From: Planctomycetota bacterium | Lineage (GTDB): Bacteria > Planctomycetota > Phycisphaerae > Phycisphaerales > SM1A02 | DNA length: 52,817 bases | Reading direction: 5' to 3' | NCBI GenBank assembly: GCA_014381305.1 | Contig: JACNLW010000047.1 | Coordinates: forward strand, 1-52,817 | Part shown: piece by piece, positions 24,173 through 32,590 of the stretch | Numbering within the stretch: position 1 is the first letter of the stretch | How the letters are laid out: every line of letters begins with the position of its first letter | Notes under the pieces: model-generated | What the model was told of the DNA's origin: nothing | The model's input: only the letters and a program-made list of their open reading frames with translations | Databases searched by the model: none | Program-made: the position numbers and the translations under genes

Positions 24173-26286
24173 TATGCGACATCTCCGAGCCCAAGTGATT
24201 CGCCGTATTTGCTTAGCAAACGTTTGCGAAGAAGTTCCGCATCTTTTAGCAGGGGATCATGTTGAATGTAGTCGACGGCGTTGCGTCGAGCCATGCGAAG
24301 CAATTCTAAGTCACGCGGCAGACGAGCTGATTTGAATGGAGCAATACCACTTTGTTTTGCACCAAACAATTCGCCCGGGCCGCGAATTTCTAGATCCTTC
24401 TCTGCAATACGAAAGCCATCAGTTGTTTCGACGATTGCGTTCAATCTTTCGATCGCATCGTTGGTTGTTGGCGCGGCAATTAACGCGCACACGCCTGGGA
24501 GTTCGCCCCGCCCAACTCGACCACGAAGTTGGTGCAATTGCGCAAGACCAAAACGGTCGGCGTGTTCAATTACCATCATTGTTGCATTTGCAACATCAAC
24601 ACCAACTTCAATAACTGTTGTTGCAACAAGGACATCAACATTTCCTTCACGAAAAGCAGACATCGTTTCTTCTCGTTCTTCACTTTTCATTCGGCCGTGT
24701 ACAAACGCAACTCGTTTGCCATTGAAATATTCCTGTTCCAAAGATTTTGCGTGACTCAACACCGCCTTCATTCCTGAATCAGTATTTTCCACAAGTGGGA
24801 CTACCACATAGCCTTGTTGCCCTTTGTCTATGCGTTCTCTGAAAAATGAATACACTTTTGAAACATCTTCTGGTTGCACCAATCGAGTTGTGATTGGCGA
24901 TCTGCCGGGGGGGAGTCCTGAAATTGTTGAAACATCAAGGTCGCCGAAAATTGTGAGTGAAAGCGTACGAGGGATTGGTGTTGCAGTCATGACGAGCGTG
25001 TGTGGGACGGTTTTGTCGTCATCTCTTTTGTTTCTCAAAGTTGCGCGTTGGTGTACGCCAAATCGGTGCTGTTCGTCAACGATTGAAACAGCGATGTTGG
25101 AAAAAACAACATCTGTTGTAAGAAGAGCATGCGTTCCAACAACAATGTCAAGTTCACCATTGCTGACCTTTTCAATCAGCGTTTTGCGGTCTTTTGCGCC
25201 GAGTGAACTCGTGAGCAAGCCTACCGATACGGAAGAACCTTCGAGCATTTCAACTATCGTTCCATAATGTTGTTCGGCAAGCAGTTCAGTGGGTGCCATG
25301 AGCGCTGCTTGGGCATCGCCCACAACTGCCATGAGCATGGCGTGCAGGGCAACGACCGTTTTTCCAGAACCAACATCGCCTTGGAGCAAGCGGTTCATTG
25401 GTACCGTGTTTGTTACATCGTGTGCAATTTCTCCAATTACTTTTTGTTGAGATTCAGTAAGCGTAAAAGGAATTCGTGCTTCGATTCGACTTTTAACTTT
25501 TTCATCCCACCGAAGCGAAGGAGCGTGGAGCGTTGTTTGTCTGTGATGCCGTTTCATCATGACGCCAAGTTGTAAGAGAAAAAGTTCATCGTAGGCAATT
25601 CTTCGTCGTCCTTCTTTTGATTCATTTTGCTCTTTTGGTTTGTGCACCATGCGATACGCTTCGCGAAGTTCAGGCATTGCAAGTTTTTTACGTTCTTCAA
25701 TGGAAAAATGATCTTCAATTTGTGGTAACGCTTCATCGAGTACTTCGCTGATCAGTTTTGAAATCACAGTCGATGAAACGAGTTCATTCGCGGGATAGAC
25801 AGGGCACAAACCACTTTCAACTTTTGTAGTGCACTCCTCACCATCAATCTCTTCCCACCGTGGGTTTGTCATTTGCACGCTGCCTTTGTACATCGAGAGC
25901 GATCCATGGACTCTGATTCGCATGTCGGGATGTAACTTCTTTGCAATCCACGGTTGGTTGAACCAATTGATTTTGAGCGAACCGGTTTCATCTTCAAGTA
26001 AGACTTCAACACGTGCCTTAGATCGTTTCCAACCACGGATTGGTCGGATTTCGGCTACCTCTCCTTCGATCGTGACCAAATCTGGGCTTCTCTCATTCTC
26101 CCCAAGAATAACTGTCGCTTCTTCGATGGTAACGCCGCCATGATGTTCTTCAAAACGAAGTGGAAGGTGCTTGATCAAATCTGCAACAGTTTCGATGCCA
26201 ATTTTTTGCAATCCCTCAACATGGTCAGGAGAGATTCCAGAAATTGTTGATACAAAGCGTCGTAACTCGTAGGTAGTATCCTGCAT
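24172..26286 (-). CDS. recG: ATP-dependent DNA helicase RecG
   Basis: The product has 704 residues from the ATG at 26286; the frame extends to 26340, overlapping xseA. An N-terminal OB-fold wedge domain (VTIEGEVAEIRPI) is followed by helicase motifs: Walker A in LLQGDVGSGKTVVALHAM, the RecG-type DEQH box in VDEQHRFGVHQRATL, TATPIPRTL, and the C-terminal TRG region with ADRFGLAQLHQLRGRVGRGE. RecG remodels stalled forks and branched DNA. It is coupled to polX and divergent from xseA, grouping three repair functions. Confidence 0.95.
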   Translation of the reverse strand: MQDTTYELRRFVSTISGISPDHVEGLQKIGIETVADLIKHLPLRFEEHHGGVTIEEATVILGENERSPDLVTIEGEVAEIRPIRGWKRSKARVEVLLEDETGSLKINWFNQPWIAKKLHPDMRIRVHGSLSMYKGSVQMTNPRWEEIDGEECTTKVESGLCPVYPANELVSSTVISKLISEVLDEALPQIEDHFSIEERKKLAMPELREAYRMVHKPKEQNESKEGRRRIAYDELFLLQLGVMMKRHHRQTTLHAPSLRWDEKVKSRIEARIPFTLTESQQKVIGEIAHDVTNTVPMNRLLQGDVGSGKTVVALHAMLMAVVGDAQAALMAPTELLAEQHYGTIVEMLEGSSVSVGLLTSSLGAKDRKTLIEKVSNGELDIVVGTHALLTTDVVFSNIAVSIVDEQHRFGVHQRATLRNKRDDDKTVPHTLVMTATPIPRTLSLTIFGDLDVSTISGLPPGRSPITTRLVQPEDVSKVYSFFRERIDKGQQGYVVVPLVENTDSGMKAVLSHAKSLEQEYFNGKRVAFVHGRMKSEEREETMSAFREGNVDVLVATTVIEVGVDVANATMMVIEHADRFGLAQLHQLRGRVGRGELPGVCALIAAPTTNDAIERLNAIVETTDGFRIAEKDLEIRGPGELFGAKQSGIAPFKSARLPRDLELLRMARRNAVDYIQHDPLLKDAELLRKRLLSKYGESLGLGDVA

Positions 26287-26294
26287 AACGTATA

Positions 26295-26310
26295 GTGGTA
26301 AGGATACCAC
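26295..26310. promoter_or_regulatory. Palindromic hairpin in the recG/xseA divergent gap
   Basis: A perfect GTGGTA / TACCAC stem has AGGA in its loop. It fills most of the 29-bp gap between two divergent starts. The AGGA could be the xseA ribosome site, 11 bases before the ATG at 26316. A -10-like TATAGT overlaps its left edge at 26291-26296. Confidence 0.45.
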
Positions 26311-26315
26311 CTGAA

Positions 26316-27620
26316 ATGAATATGGATTTATTCGAAGCACAATCTCCGCCCACCCCGATCACTGTGAAGGATCTCAGTAAAAAGATCCATGCTGTTCTTG
26401 ATGCAAGGGTCGGAAGGGTTGACGTCGTTGGACAGGTGAATAAGCCTAGTTTTAAACACCATTGGTACTTCAGTTTGACCGATGGCGACGCATCCATAGA
26501 TTGTGCGATGTGGGCATCAACCGTGCGTTCTGTTCAGCCAAAAGGGTGGAAACCAAAACAGGGCGATCAGGTGATTATTCGTGGTACTGTTGGGCATTTT
26601 TCGAAGTATGGCAAAACACAAATTTACGTCGAGAAGATGAAGCCTGCTGCGGAAGAAAAGGGAGAGTTGCAAAAAAAATACGAAGCGTTGCTTCAAGAAC
26701 TTCGCGAGGCAGGGTGGTTTGAAGAGACTAACAAAAAGCCGTTGCCTGCTTATCCTCGTCGCATCGCAGTAATTACCAGTGCAACATCGGCAGCTGTGCG
26801 AGATGTCATTGAAACTGCAAGACAGCGATGGTCCGCAGTTCCACTGCTTATTGTGAACGTTCCAGTGCAAGGCGACGCTGCCGCACCTGCAATTACTAAA
26901 GCAATCGATTGCGTTGATCAAGCGGCGGAAAGAATGCACATTGATGCAATCATTGTGACGCGAGGTGGCGGCTCACTCGAAGAACTTTGGTCATTTAATG
27001 AACGCACAGTTGCAGAAGCAACGTTCAATGCAAAGACACCCATTGTCGCTGCTATTGGACATGAGTCAGATACTTCAATAATCGAATTGGTCGCAGATCA
27101 CCGCGCGTCAACGCCGACGCAAGCGGCAATGGTGCTTGTACCTGATGCAGGAGAATTGACGCAGATGGTCGATCATTTTGCATCTCGGTTGCGGACAACA
27201 ATGCAGCGAGTGATTGAACTTGGTGGAGGGAGAATGGCACAACTTTCCAGCACACTTGATGCTGCGATGACCAGTTCACTGCACAAAAGAATGCGATATA
27301 TTTCTATATTGAACGAAGCGTTGCAAGCGAAGCGTCCCCATGCAGTGCTTCGAAAACGTCAAGAACGATTCATGCGGATTGATGCATCGCTTCATGCAGC
27401 TATGACGCGAACACTTTCAATGCGAAATGGCCACATAGAAACCCTTTCGGGAAGGCTTGAAGCAATCGGCCCTCGCGCAGTCTTGAAGAGAGGCTTTTCA
27501 TTGACCCAAAGTGCAGATGGAACCGTGCTTCGTTCAGCGAAAGAAGTCAATGATGGACAAGAATTGACGACAATTCTTGCTGACGGAACAATCAAGTCGA
27601 GGGTAGAGTGCACATCATGA
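26316..27620 (+). CDS. xseA: Exodeoxyribonuclease VII large subunit
   Basis: The 434-residue product starts at the ATG at 26316; a GTG at 26295 is in frame but sits inside a hairpin. It has the N-terminal OB fold (VDVVGQVNKPSFKHHWYFSL), the catalytic-domain motifs VITSATSAAVRDVIETARQR and TRGGGSLEELWSFNE, IGHESDTSI, and the C-terminal coiled coil ending in GFSLTQSADG. With XseB it degrades single-stranded DNA to oligonucleotides. Its stop overlaps the xseB start as ATGA. Confidence 0.94.
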   Translation: MNMDLFEAQSPPTPITVKDLSKKIHAVLDARVGRVDVVGQVNKPSFKHHWYFSLTDGDASIDCAMWASTVRSVQPKGWKPKQGDQVIIRGTVGHFSKYGKTQIYVEKMKPAAEEKGELQKKYEALLQELREAGWFEETNKKPLPAYPRRIAVITSATSAAVRDVIETARQRWSAVPLLIVNVPVQGDAAAPAITKAIDCVDQAAERMHIDAIIVTRGGGSLEELWSFNERTVAEATFNAKTPIVAAIGHESDTSIIELVADHRASTPTQAAMVLVPDAGELTQMVDHFASRLRTTMQRVIELGGGRMAQLSSTLDAAMTSSLHKRMRYISILNEALQAKRPHAVLRKRQERFMRIDASLHAAMTRTLSMRNGHIETLSGRLEAIGPRAVLKRGFSLTQSADGTVLRSAKEVNDGQELTTILADGTIKSRVECTS

Positions 27621-27838
27621 GTAAGAAAAATGAACTTCCAGAACCTGCATCCATGTCCTTTGAGCAAGCCTCAGAAGAACTCGATGCAATTGTGAAATCG
27701 ATTGACGAAGGAAGCGGCGAACTTGAAGAAATGTTGCGGCAACATGCACGCGGGCAGGCGCTGGTGAAGCGTTGCCGCGAACTCCTTTCAGAAGCAGAAC
27801 AGCAGTTAAAAACGGCTGAAGTTGATGATATTGCATAA
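27617..27838 (+). CDS. xseB: Exodeoxyribonuclease VII small subunit
   Basis: A 73-residue helical protein with the XseB core (SFEQASEELDAIVKSIDEGS, then LEEMLRQHARGQALVKRCRE). The start at 27617 overlaps the xseA stop as ATGA, giving the fixed subunit order and probable coupled translation. Confidence 0.93.
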   Translation: MSKKNELPEPASMSFEQASEELDAIVKSIDEGSGELEEMLRQHARGQALVKRCRELLSEAEQQLKTAEVDDIA

Positions 27839-27891
27839 CCAAAGGCGGAATACTAATCGACGTCACTCCTATCCAGCCAAGCATTGATTCG

Positions 27892-29238
27892 TTGCTTCTA
27901 AAAGCAACTTTACTCACACACTTGCCACCAGCAATTTTTGTGTTCATCTTAGGTGCGTGTGTAGGAAGTTTTTTGAACGTTGTGATCTATCGATTGCCGC
28001 GACAGATTCCATTGTTGACTCCACCAAGCAGTTGCCCAAGTTGCGGGCATCAACTGAAATTTTTCAGGGAAAACTTGCCAATTTTGGGTTGGTTGTTTTT
28101 GCGAGGAAAGTGTAAGTATTGCAAAACACCAATTTCCTGTGAATATCCCATTGTTGAGTTCATCACTGGGTCAATGTTTTTATTGTTGTACGCACTCTGC
28201 TATTGGATACCAACATCTACGCCTTTTTTAGGCGAAATCTTTGGACAGTGGTGGCACGTGAATGGCATTTATCTAACGTTGCCAGCGTTCATAGCACTTG
28301 CTTCGATGTTCAGTGGCTTGCTCGCAATGACAGTGATTGATGCGAGGACGTACACAATTCCAATACAAATTCCAATTGCAATGATTGTGGTTGCACTGAT
28401 TGTGAGTGTTGTTCAACCATTGATTCAATTACGTTTTACACCGCACCAACCGTGGATGATGCCGATGGTTGATTGGACTTGGGCGGGCGCTGCAATTGGA
28501 GGATTTTCTGGTGTCTTGTTGAGTACGCTCTTGCTTCGTCTTGGTGTATTCAACTATAGTTTTGCCGATTACGAAGAGTACATTAAAGACGATGCACCAC
28601 TCGCTGAATACCCACATGCACGCAGAGAAATGGTGCGAGAACTGTTGTTCCTTTTGCCTGCGATGATTGGCATTGTTGTAGGTTTTATGATTGGATATGA
28701 AAATGGGTTCCCATCGTTGTTGGTGCAGTCCATTTGCTCATGTTTGCTTGGATATCTTGTTGCGGGTGGATTGGTGTGGGCAGTGAGAATTTTTGGTTCT
28801 CTTGCATTTGGAAAAGAAGCAATGGGCCTTGGTGATGTCCATCTGCTTGCTGCAGTTGGGGCAGTCGTTGGGTGGTTTGACCCAATTCTTATCTTTTTTA
28901 TCGCACCTTTCAGTGGTTTGATTTGGGCAGGCATTTCGGCAATTCTTGCGAAGATGGGTAAGCAGAGACGAGAAATTCCTTATGGTCCACACCTAGCCAT
29001 TGCAACTGTGATCGTTGTTTTAGCGATGCCAGTTGTGCAACGGGGCTGGAAAATCATGATGCCGGGCGTTGCGATGCCCCGAGATGGATTTGTCGAAAAG
29101 GAAAAATTACAGACATTTATTGGCGAAGACGATTTGACGTATGAGTCAATTCCGTATTCAATGTACATATCACCGCCCGCCGTTGGAAACGGCATAGAAA
29201 AACAGGATGTTTTTCGTACGAAAGGTGAGGTCCTCTGA
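27892..29238 (+). CDS. Type IV prepilin peptidase (A24 family), enlarged
   Basis: A polytopic membrane aspartyl protease of 448 residues, much longer than the usual 260 or so. The N-terminal part has GACVGSFLNVVIYRLP and a zinc-binding pair CPSCGHQL / CKYCKTPI of the methylase-type domain. The catalytic aspartates are D150 in VIDARTYTIP and D315 in GLGDVHLL, about 165 residues apart instead of roughly 60. The extra segment includes a charged loop (DYEEYIKDDAPLAEYPHARR). It would cleave type IV pilin or type II secretion pseudopilin leaders. No ATG fits the N-terminus; TTG at 27892 is used, and the frame is open back to the xseB stop. Confidence 0.85.
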   Translation: MLLKATLLTHLPPAIFVFILGACVGSFLNVVIYRLPRQIPLLTPPSSCPSCGHQLKFFRENLPILGWLFLRGKCKYCKTPISCEYPIVEFITGSMFLLLYALCYWIPTSTPFLGEIFGQWWHVNGIYLTLPAFIALASMFSGLLAMTVIDARTYTIPIQIPIAMIVVALIVSVVQPLIQLRFTPHQPWMMPMVDWTWAGAAIGGFSGVLLSTLLLRLGVFNYSFADYEEYIKDDAPLAEYPHARREMVRELLFLLPAMIGIVVGFMIGYENGFPSLLVQSICSCLLGYLVAGGLVWAVRIFGSLAFGKEAMGLGDVHLLAAVGAVVGWFDPILIFFIAPFSGLIWAGISAILAKMGKQRREIPYGPHLAIATVIVVLAMPVVQRGWKIMMPGVAMPRDGFVEKEKLQTFIGEDDLTYESIPYSMYISPPAVGNGIEKQDVFRTKGEVL

Positions 29239-29256
29239 CACGGAGAAAGGGCACGC

Positions 29257-29898
29257 ATGATGCGACGAATAATAGTATTAGCAGGAATGACAATGGGGTT
29301 GGCTATGGTCGGTTGTTCAAATAACACCGAACAAATGGATGCATTCAGAACAGAAAATGAAGAGTTGCGGGCACAGTACACAGAATCGCAAGAAGCGTTA
29401 CTCGCTGCTGATTCAGATCTTCAACGAGCACAAGAAGCACTGCGTGCTGAACAAGAACGCAACGGTACATTGCAATCGCAACTCGACACACGTCCAGAAG
29501 TAATCAATGTTTTTGAAACCATCGATGGCGTTTCAGCTTCAATGCGTGACAAAGATCTCGCACTTACTGTTGCAAGTGATCTGTTGTTTTCATCGGGCAG
29601 CGCGTCTTTGAAGAAGAGTGCAAAGGGTACGCTTGGCGATGTTGCAACTGCATTGAATAATCGGTATCCAAATCAATCCATCGTTGTGATGGGATATACC
29701 GATACGGATAAAATTACAAAGAGTAGTTTTAAGAGCAATTGGCATCTCGCCTTTGATCGCGCTTGGGCAGTTCGAGATTATTTGGTGGCAAAAGGTGTGA
29801 ATAAAAACCGAATCGCCATCGAAAGTTGGGGACCAACAAAACCCCTTGCAACGAAAGCGGCTAGCCGACGCGTTGACATCGTTGTAGTTGATGATTAA
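29257..29898 (+). CDS. OmpA-family lipoprotein (second copy type)
   Basis: The 213-residue product has a signal peptide ending in a lipobox-like MVGCS, a charged coiled coil (about residues 25-80) and an OmpA-C domain with VVMGYTDTDKI, SNWHLAFDRAWAV and SRRVDIVVV. GGAGAAAGG precedes the start by about 6-8 nt; a second ATG follows immediately. It is related in layout to the lipoprotein at 16759-17595 but is shorter and not a close duplicate. It probably anchors the envelope to peptidoglycan. A strong terminator follows. Confidence 0.85.
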   Translation: MMRRIIVLAGMTMGLAMVGCSNNTEQMDAFRTENEELRAQYTESQEALLAADSDLQRAQEALRAEQERNGTLQSQLDTRPEVINVFETIDGVSASMRDKDLALTVASDLLFSSGSASLKKSAKGTLGDVATALNNRYPNQSIVVMGYTDTDKITKSSFKSNWHLAFDRAWAVRDYLVAKGVNKNRIAIESWGPTKPLATKAASRRVDIVVVDD

Positions 29899-29923
29899 AT
29901 AATTTCCTATTCCGATCTAGATT

Positions 29924-29952
29924 AAAAACCCCGCCATAAGGCGGGGTTTTTT
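29924..29952 (+). terminator. Rho-independent terminator
   Basis: The stem AAAAACCCCGCC / GGCGGGGTTTTT with an ATAA loop and a T-run lies 26 bp after the OmpA lipoprotein stop. It separates that gene from the rhomboid gene. Confidence 0.93.
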
Positions 29953-29967
29953 GTGTATTGATATAAG

Positions 29968-29982
29968 CAACCCGCGGGGTTG
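29968..29982. repeat. Short GC hairpin before the rhomboid gene
   Basis: CAACCC / GGGTTG with a GCG loop is followed by TTTT. The core ACCCGCGG is shared with the repeat-family right arms, so it could be a remnant or an independent small terminator. Confidence 0.4.
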
Positions 29983-30001
29983 TTTTGGTAGAATGATCGT
30001 A

Positions 30002-30874
30002 ATGGGTATTCATGATCGAGATTATTCGCGACTAAGTGGCGGGCAAGGCTTAGGTAGAGGGCCAGCTGGAAACAAACCGTGGAGCGTAAATGCTTGGCTT
30101 ATCGCTATTTGCGTCGTTGTCTTTGTGCTCAATGGGTTTATGGAAAACAAGCTGATTGAATGGCTTCATTTCAGTACTCAAGATGGTTTTTTGGGCATTC
30201 AGTTTTGGCGTTTCTTTGGTTTTCAATTTCTGCATGCGAATCCCCCCCATTTGCTTTTTAACATGATTGCCCTCTATTTCTTTGGTGGGCTTGTGGAGCG
30301 GTCGCTTGGCGGTAAAAGATATCTCGCGTTTTACCTTCTTTGTGGATTGTTTGGCGCAGTCTTGTATATGCTGCTTAATCTTGGCGGTGTGCTCATCGGC
30401 AAGGAAGTTCCGGGCTTACTCTTTAATGACATCCGATCACCGCTCGTCGGTGCATCTGCTGGTGTGTTTGGCGTGCTCATCGCAGGCGCGTACCTTGCAC
30501 CTAAGATAAAAGTACTTGTGTTTTTTATCATACCCATGCAACTCAAAACCATGGCGTATCTTTTCGTTGGCATTGCAGTCTATACAGTTCTTACAAGTGG
30601 AGAAAATGCTGGCGGCGAAGCTGCCCACCTTGGCGGTGCTGCAGCGGGGTGGTACTTCATCCGAAATCCAAGGCACCTTTCTGGCTTCTTTGATTTTCTT
30701 GGCAAAGCAGATCCAACATCGGAACATTTTGCATTTCGGAAATCTGAAAAAATTCAAGACGATCAAGTTGATCGAATTTTAGACAAGGTACACCGTAAAG
30801 GTCTTCCGAGTTTAACAACTAAGGAAAAGAAAATCCTCCACGATGCATCAAGGTCGCGGCGGGAAGATCACTGA
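30002..30874 (+). CDS. Rhomboid-family intramembrane serine protease
   Basis: The 290-residue product starts at the ATG at 30002 (MGIHDRDYSR; an ATG at 29993 is also possible). It has about six membrane helices. The rhomboid catalytic pair is visible: Ser152 in GASAGVFG and His209 in GEAAHLGGAAAG, plus the loop motif HLLFNMIALYFFG. It cleaves membrane-anchored substrates within the bilayer; its substrates are unknown. A charged C-terminal tail of about 50 residues follows the last helix. The stop overlaps the tgt start (TGATG). Confidence 0.9.
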   Translation: MGIHDRDYSRLSGGQGLGRGPAGNKPWSVNAWLIAICVVVFVLNGFMENKLIEWLHFSTQDGFLGIQFWRFFGFQFLHANPPHLLFNMIALYFFGGLVERSLGGKRYLAFYLLCGLFGAVLYMLLNLGGVLIGKEVPGLLFNDIRSPLVGASAGVFGVLIAGAYLAPKIKVLVFFIIPMQLKTMAYLFVGIAVYTVLTSGENAGGEAAHLGGAAAGWYFIRNPRHLSGFFDFLGKADPTSEHFAFRKSEKIQDDQVDRILDKVHRKGLPSLTTKEKKILHDASRSRREDH

Positions 30875-32106
30875 TGCCAACGCCTCTTACATTTGAGATA
30901 CACAATAAAAGTAAGGAAAACGCTGCACGAACTGGAGTTGTTACAACTCCCCACGGTTCGTTTCAAACACCTGCGTTTATGCCAGTTGGTACTCGCGCAA
31001 CTGTCAAAGGATTAACGCCCTCGCAAATTCGATCAACGGGCAGTGAAATTTTGTTGAACAATGCATACCACCTTGCACTCCGCCCCGGCGATGAACAGAT
31101 TGCGAAACTTGGCGGTGTGCACAAGTTCATGCGTTGGAATCGACCAATTCTTACAGACAGCGGTGGGTATCAAGCTTGGTCGATGGCTGACATAAACAAA
31201 CTCGATGAAGATGGCGTCACATTTAAATCAATTATCGATGGTTCGATGATTCGTATTACACCAGAGCGATCAATTGAAATACAAAACAATCTTGGTGCTG
31301 ACATTATCATGGCCTTTGACGATTGCCCATCAAGTGTTGCACCTCAAACGCAAAACTTGGCGAGACGTCGACTCGCATTGACAAGTCGTGATGGCGTTCT
31401 TTCCGAGGACGCGCACGAAAAGCGGTTAATCGAATCGCTTGACCGAACAGCGCGGTGGTTAGAGCGGTGCGCTGCATCCCACGCAAAACCAGATGAGCAA
31501 GCACTCTTTGGGATTGTTCAAGGCGGGACGAATGTAGATTTACGAGCGAGAAGCGTTGAGCAGGTATGCAGCGTCGAATTGCCCGGCTATGCCATTGGCG
31601 GCGTCGCTGTTGGAGAATCACCAGATGCGATCTCAAACGTCGTAAAGTTCACCGCACGCCTTCTTCCTGAAGAAAAACCGAGATATTTAATGGGCGTGGG
31701 ATATGAGCGAGATCTTCTCAGTGCAGTGATCTCAGGGGTAGATATGTTTGACTGCGTACTCCCAACTAGGAACGGTCGAAACGCGCATGCTTTTACTCGA
31801 AAAGGTCAATTACACCTCAGAAACGCCTGTTTTAGGGAGGATGAGCGTGTGCTTGAAGAGGGTTGCACGTGTACAACATGTGCCTCTGGCTTTAGCAGAG
31901 CGTACCTCAGGCACCTCTATACATCCAAAGAAATGCTCTCTGGCATCCTTGTAAGTATGCATAACATTCATCACTTTCAGTCGTTGATGGTGGACATACG
32001 GGCCGCAATACGCGATGATTCGTGGTCTTTGCTAATTCAACGCTGGCCAGTCCTTCAACAAGGTCAGAAATCGACCCAAACAAACATATCTCAGGAGCCA
32101 GTATGA
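30874..32106 (+). CDS. tgt: tRNA-guanine transglycosylase (queuine tRNA-ribosyltransferase)
   Basis: A 410-residue enzyme that exchanges guanine 34 of GUN anticodons for preQ1. TIM-barrel motifs include the active-site D95 in LTDSGGYQ, GIVQGG, MGVGYERDLL, and MFDCVLPTRNGRNA with the nucleophile Asp. The zinc site is CTCTTC with the downstream MHNIHH. It is coupled to the rhomboid gene upstream and yajC downstream. The tgt-yajC-secDF order is a common bacterial arrangement. Confidence 0.95.
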   Translation: MPTPLTFEIHNKSKENAARTGVVTTPHGSFQTPAFMPVGTRATVKGLTPSQIRSTGSEILLNNAYHLALRPGDEQIAKLGGVHKFMRWNRPILTDSGGYQAWSMADINKLDEDGVTFKSIIDGSMIRITPERSIEIQNNLGADIIMAFDDCPSSVAPQTQNLARRRLALTSRDGVLSEDAHEKRLIESLDRTARWLERCAASHAKPDEQALFGIVQGGTNVDLRARSVEQVCSVELPGYAIGGVAVGESPDAISNVVKFTARLLPEEKPRYLMGVGYERDLLSAVISGVDMFDCVLPTRNGRNAHAFTRKGQLHLRNACFREDERVLEEGCTCTTCASGFSRAYLRHLYTSKEMLSGILVSMHNIHHFQSLMVDIRAAIRDDSWSLLIQRWPVLQQGQKSTQTNISQEPV

Positions 32107-32543
32107 ACTTTTTAATACCAAATATCGAAGCCATGAAAGCAAGCATTGCCTTGTGGGATCAACCTGCAGCGGGTAATCCTGCAGGTCCTGCAGCACCCGG
32201 TCAAGCGAGCGATGCTGTTGCGATCGTAGATGGCGTTGCGGGACAAACAGAAAGCGCAGCAGCAGACCCATTTGGCGGAAACTTTTTTCTCATCCTTATG
32301 CTTTTTGTTTTTGGCATGATTGTGTTTAGTGCATTTGGTGGTCGTAAGCAACGCAAGAAACGCGCTTCGATGTTGGATTCACTCAAAAAACATGATCAGG
32401 TTGTTACTCGTGGTGGCGTTTTTGGTTCTATTGTTGAAATTAAACCAGACCGTGTAATTCTTAAAGTTGATGAATCATCAAATACGAGAATTACAGTAGT
32501 TCGCGACAGTATTGAGCAAGTAACGAACGAGAGTACTGATTAA
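32103..32543 (+). CDS. yajC: Preprotein translocase accessory subunit YajC
   Basis: The 146-residue product starts at the ATG at 32103, which overlaps the tgt stop (ATGA) and has AGGAG five bases upstream. The N-terminus carries an unusual Ala/Gly/Pro-rich leader of about 50 residues. A membrane helix (FFLILMLFVFGMIVFSAF) and the YajC core (RKKRASMLDSLKKHDQVVTR, then GGVFGSIVEI) follow. It works with SecDF in the Sec holotranslocon. The gap to secDF holds a pyrimidine-rich tract at 32544-32574. Confidence 0.92.
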   Translation: MNFLIPNIEAMKASIALWDQPAAGNPAGPAAPGQASDAVAIVDGVAGQTESAAADPFGGNFFLILMLFVFGMIVFSAFGGRKQRKKRASMLDSLKKHDQVVTRGGVFGSIVEIKPDRVILKVDESSNTRITVVRDSIEQVTNESTD

Positions 32544-32590
32544 CTTTGTTTTTATTTTTCCCTTTCCCCTTTCTACGGACGTTTTAAGAA

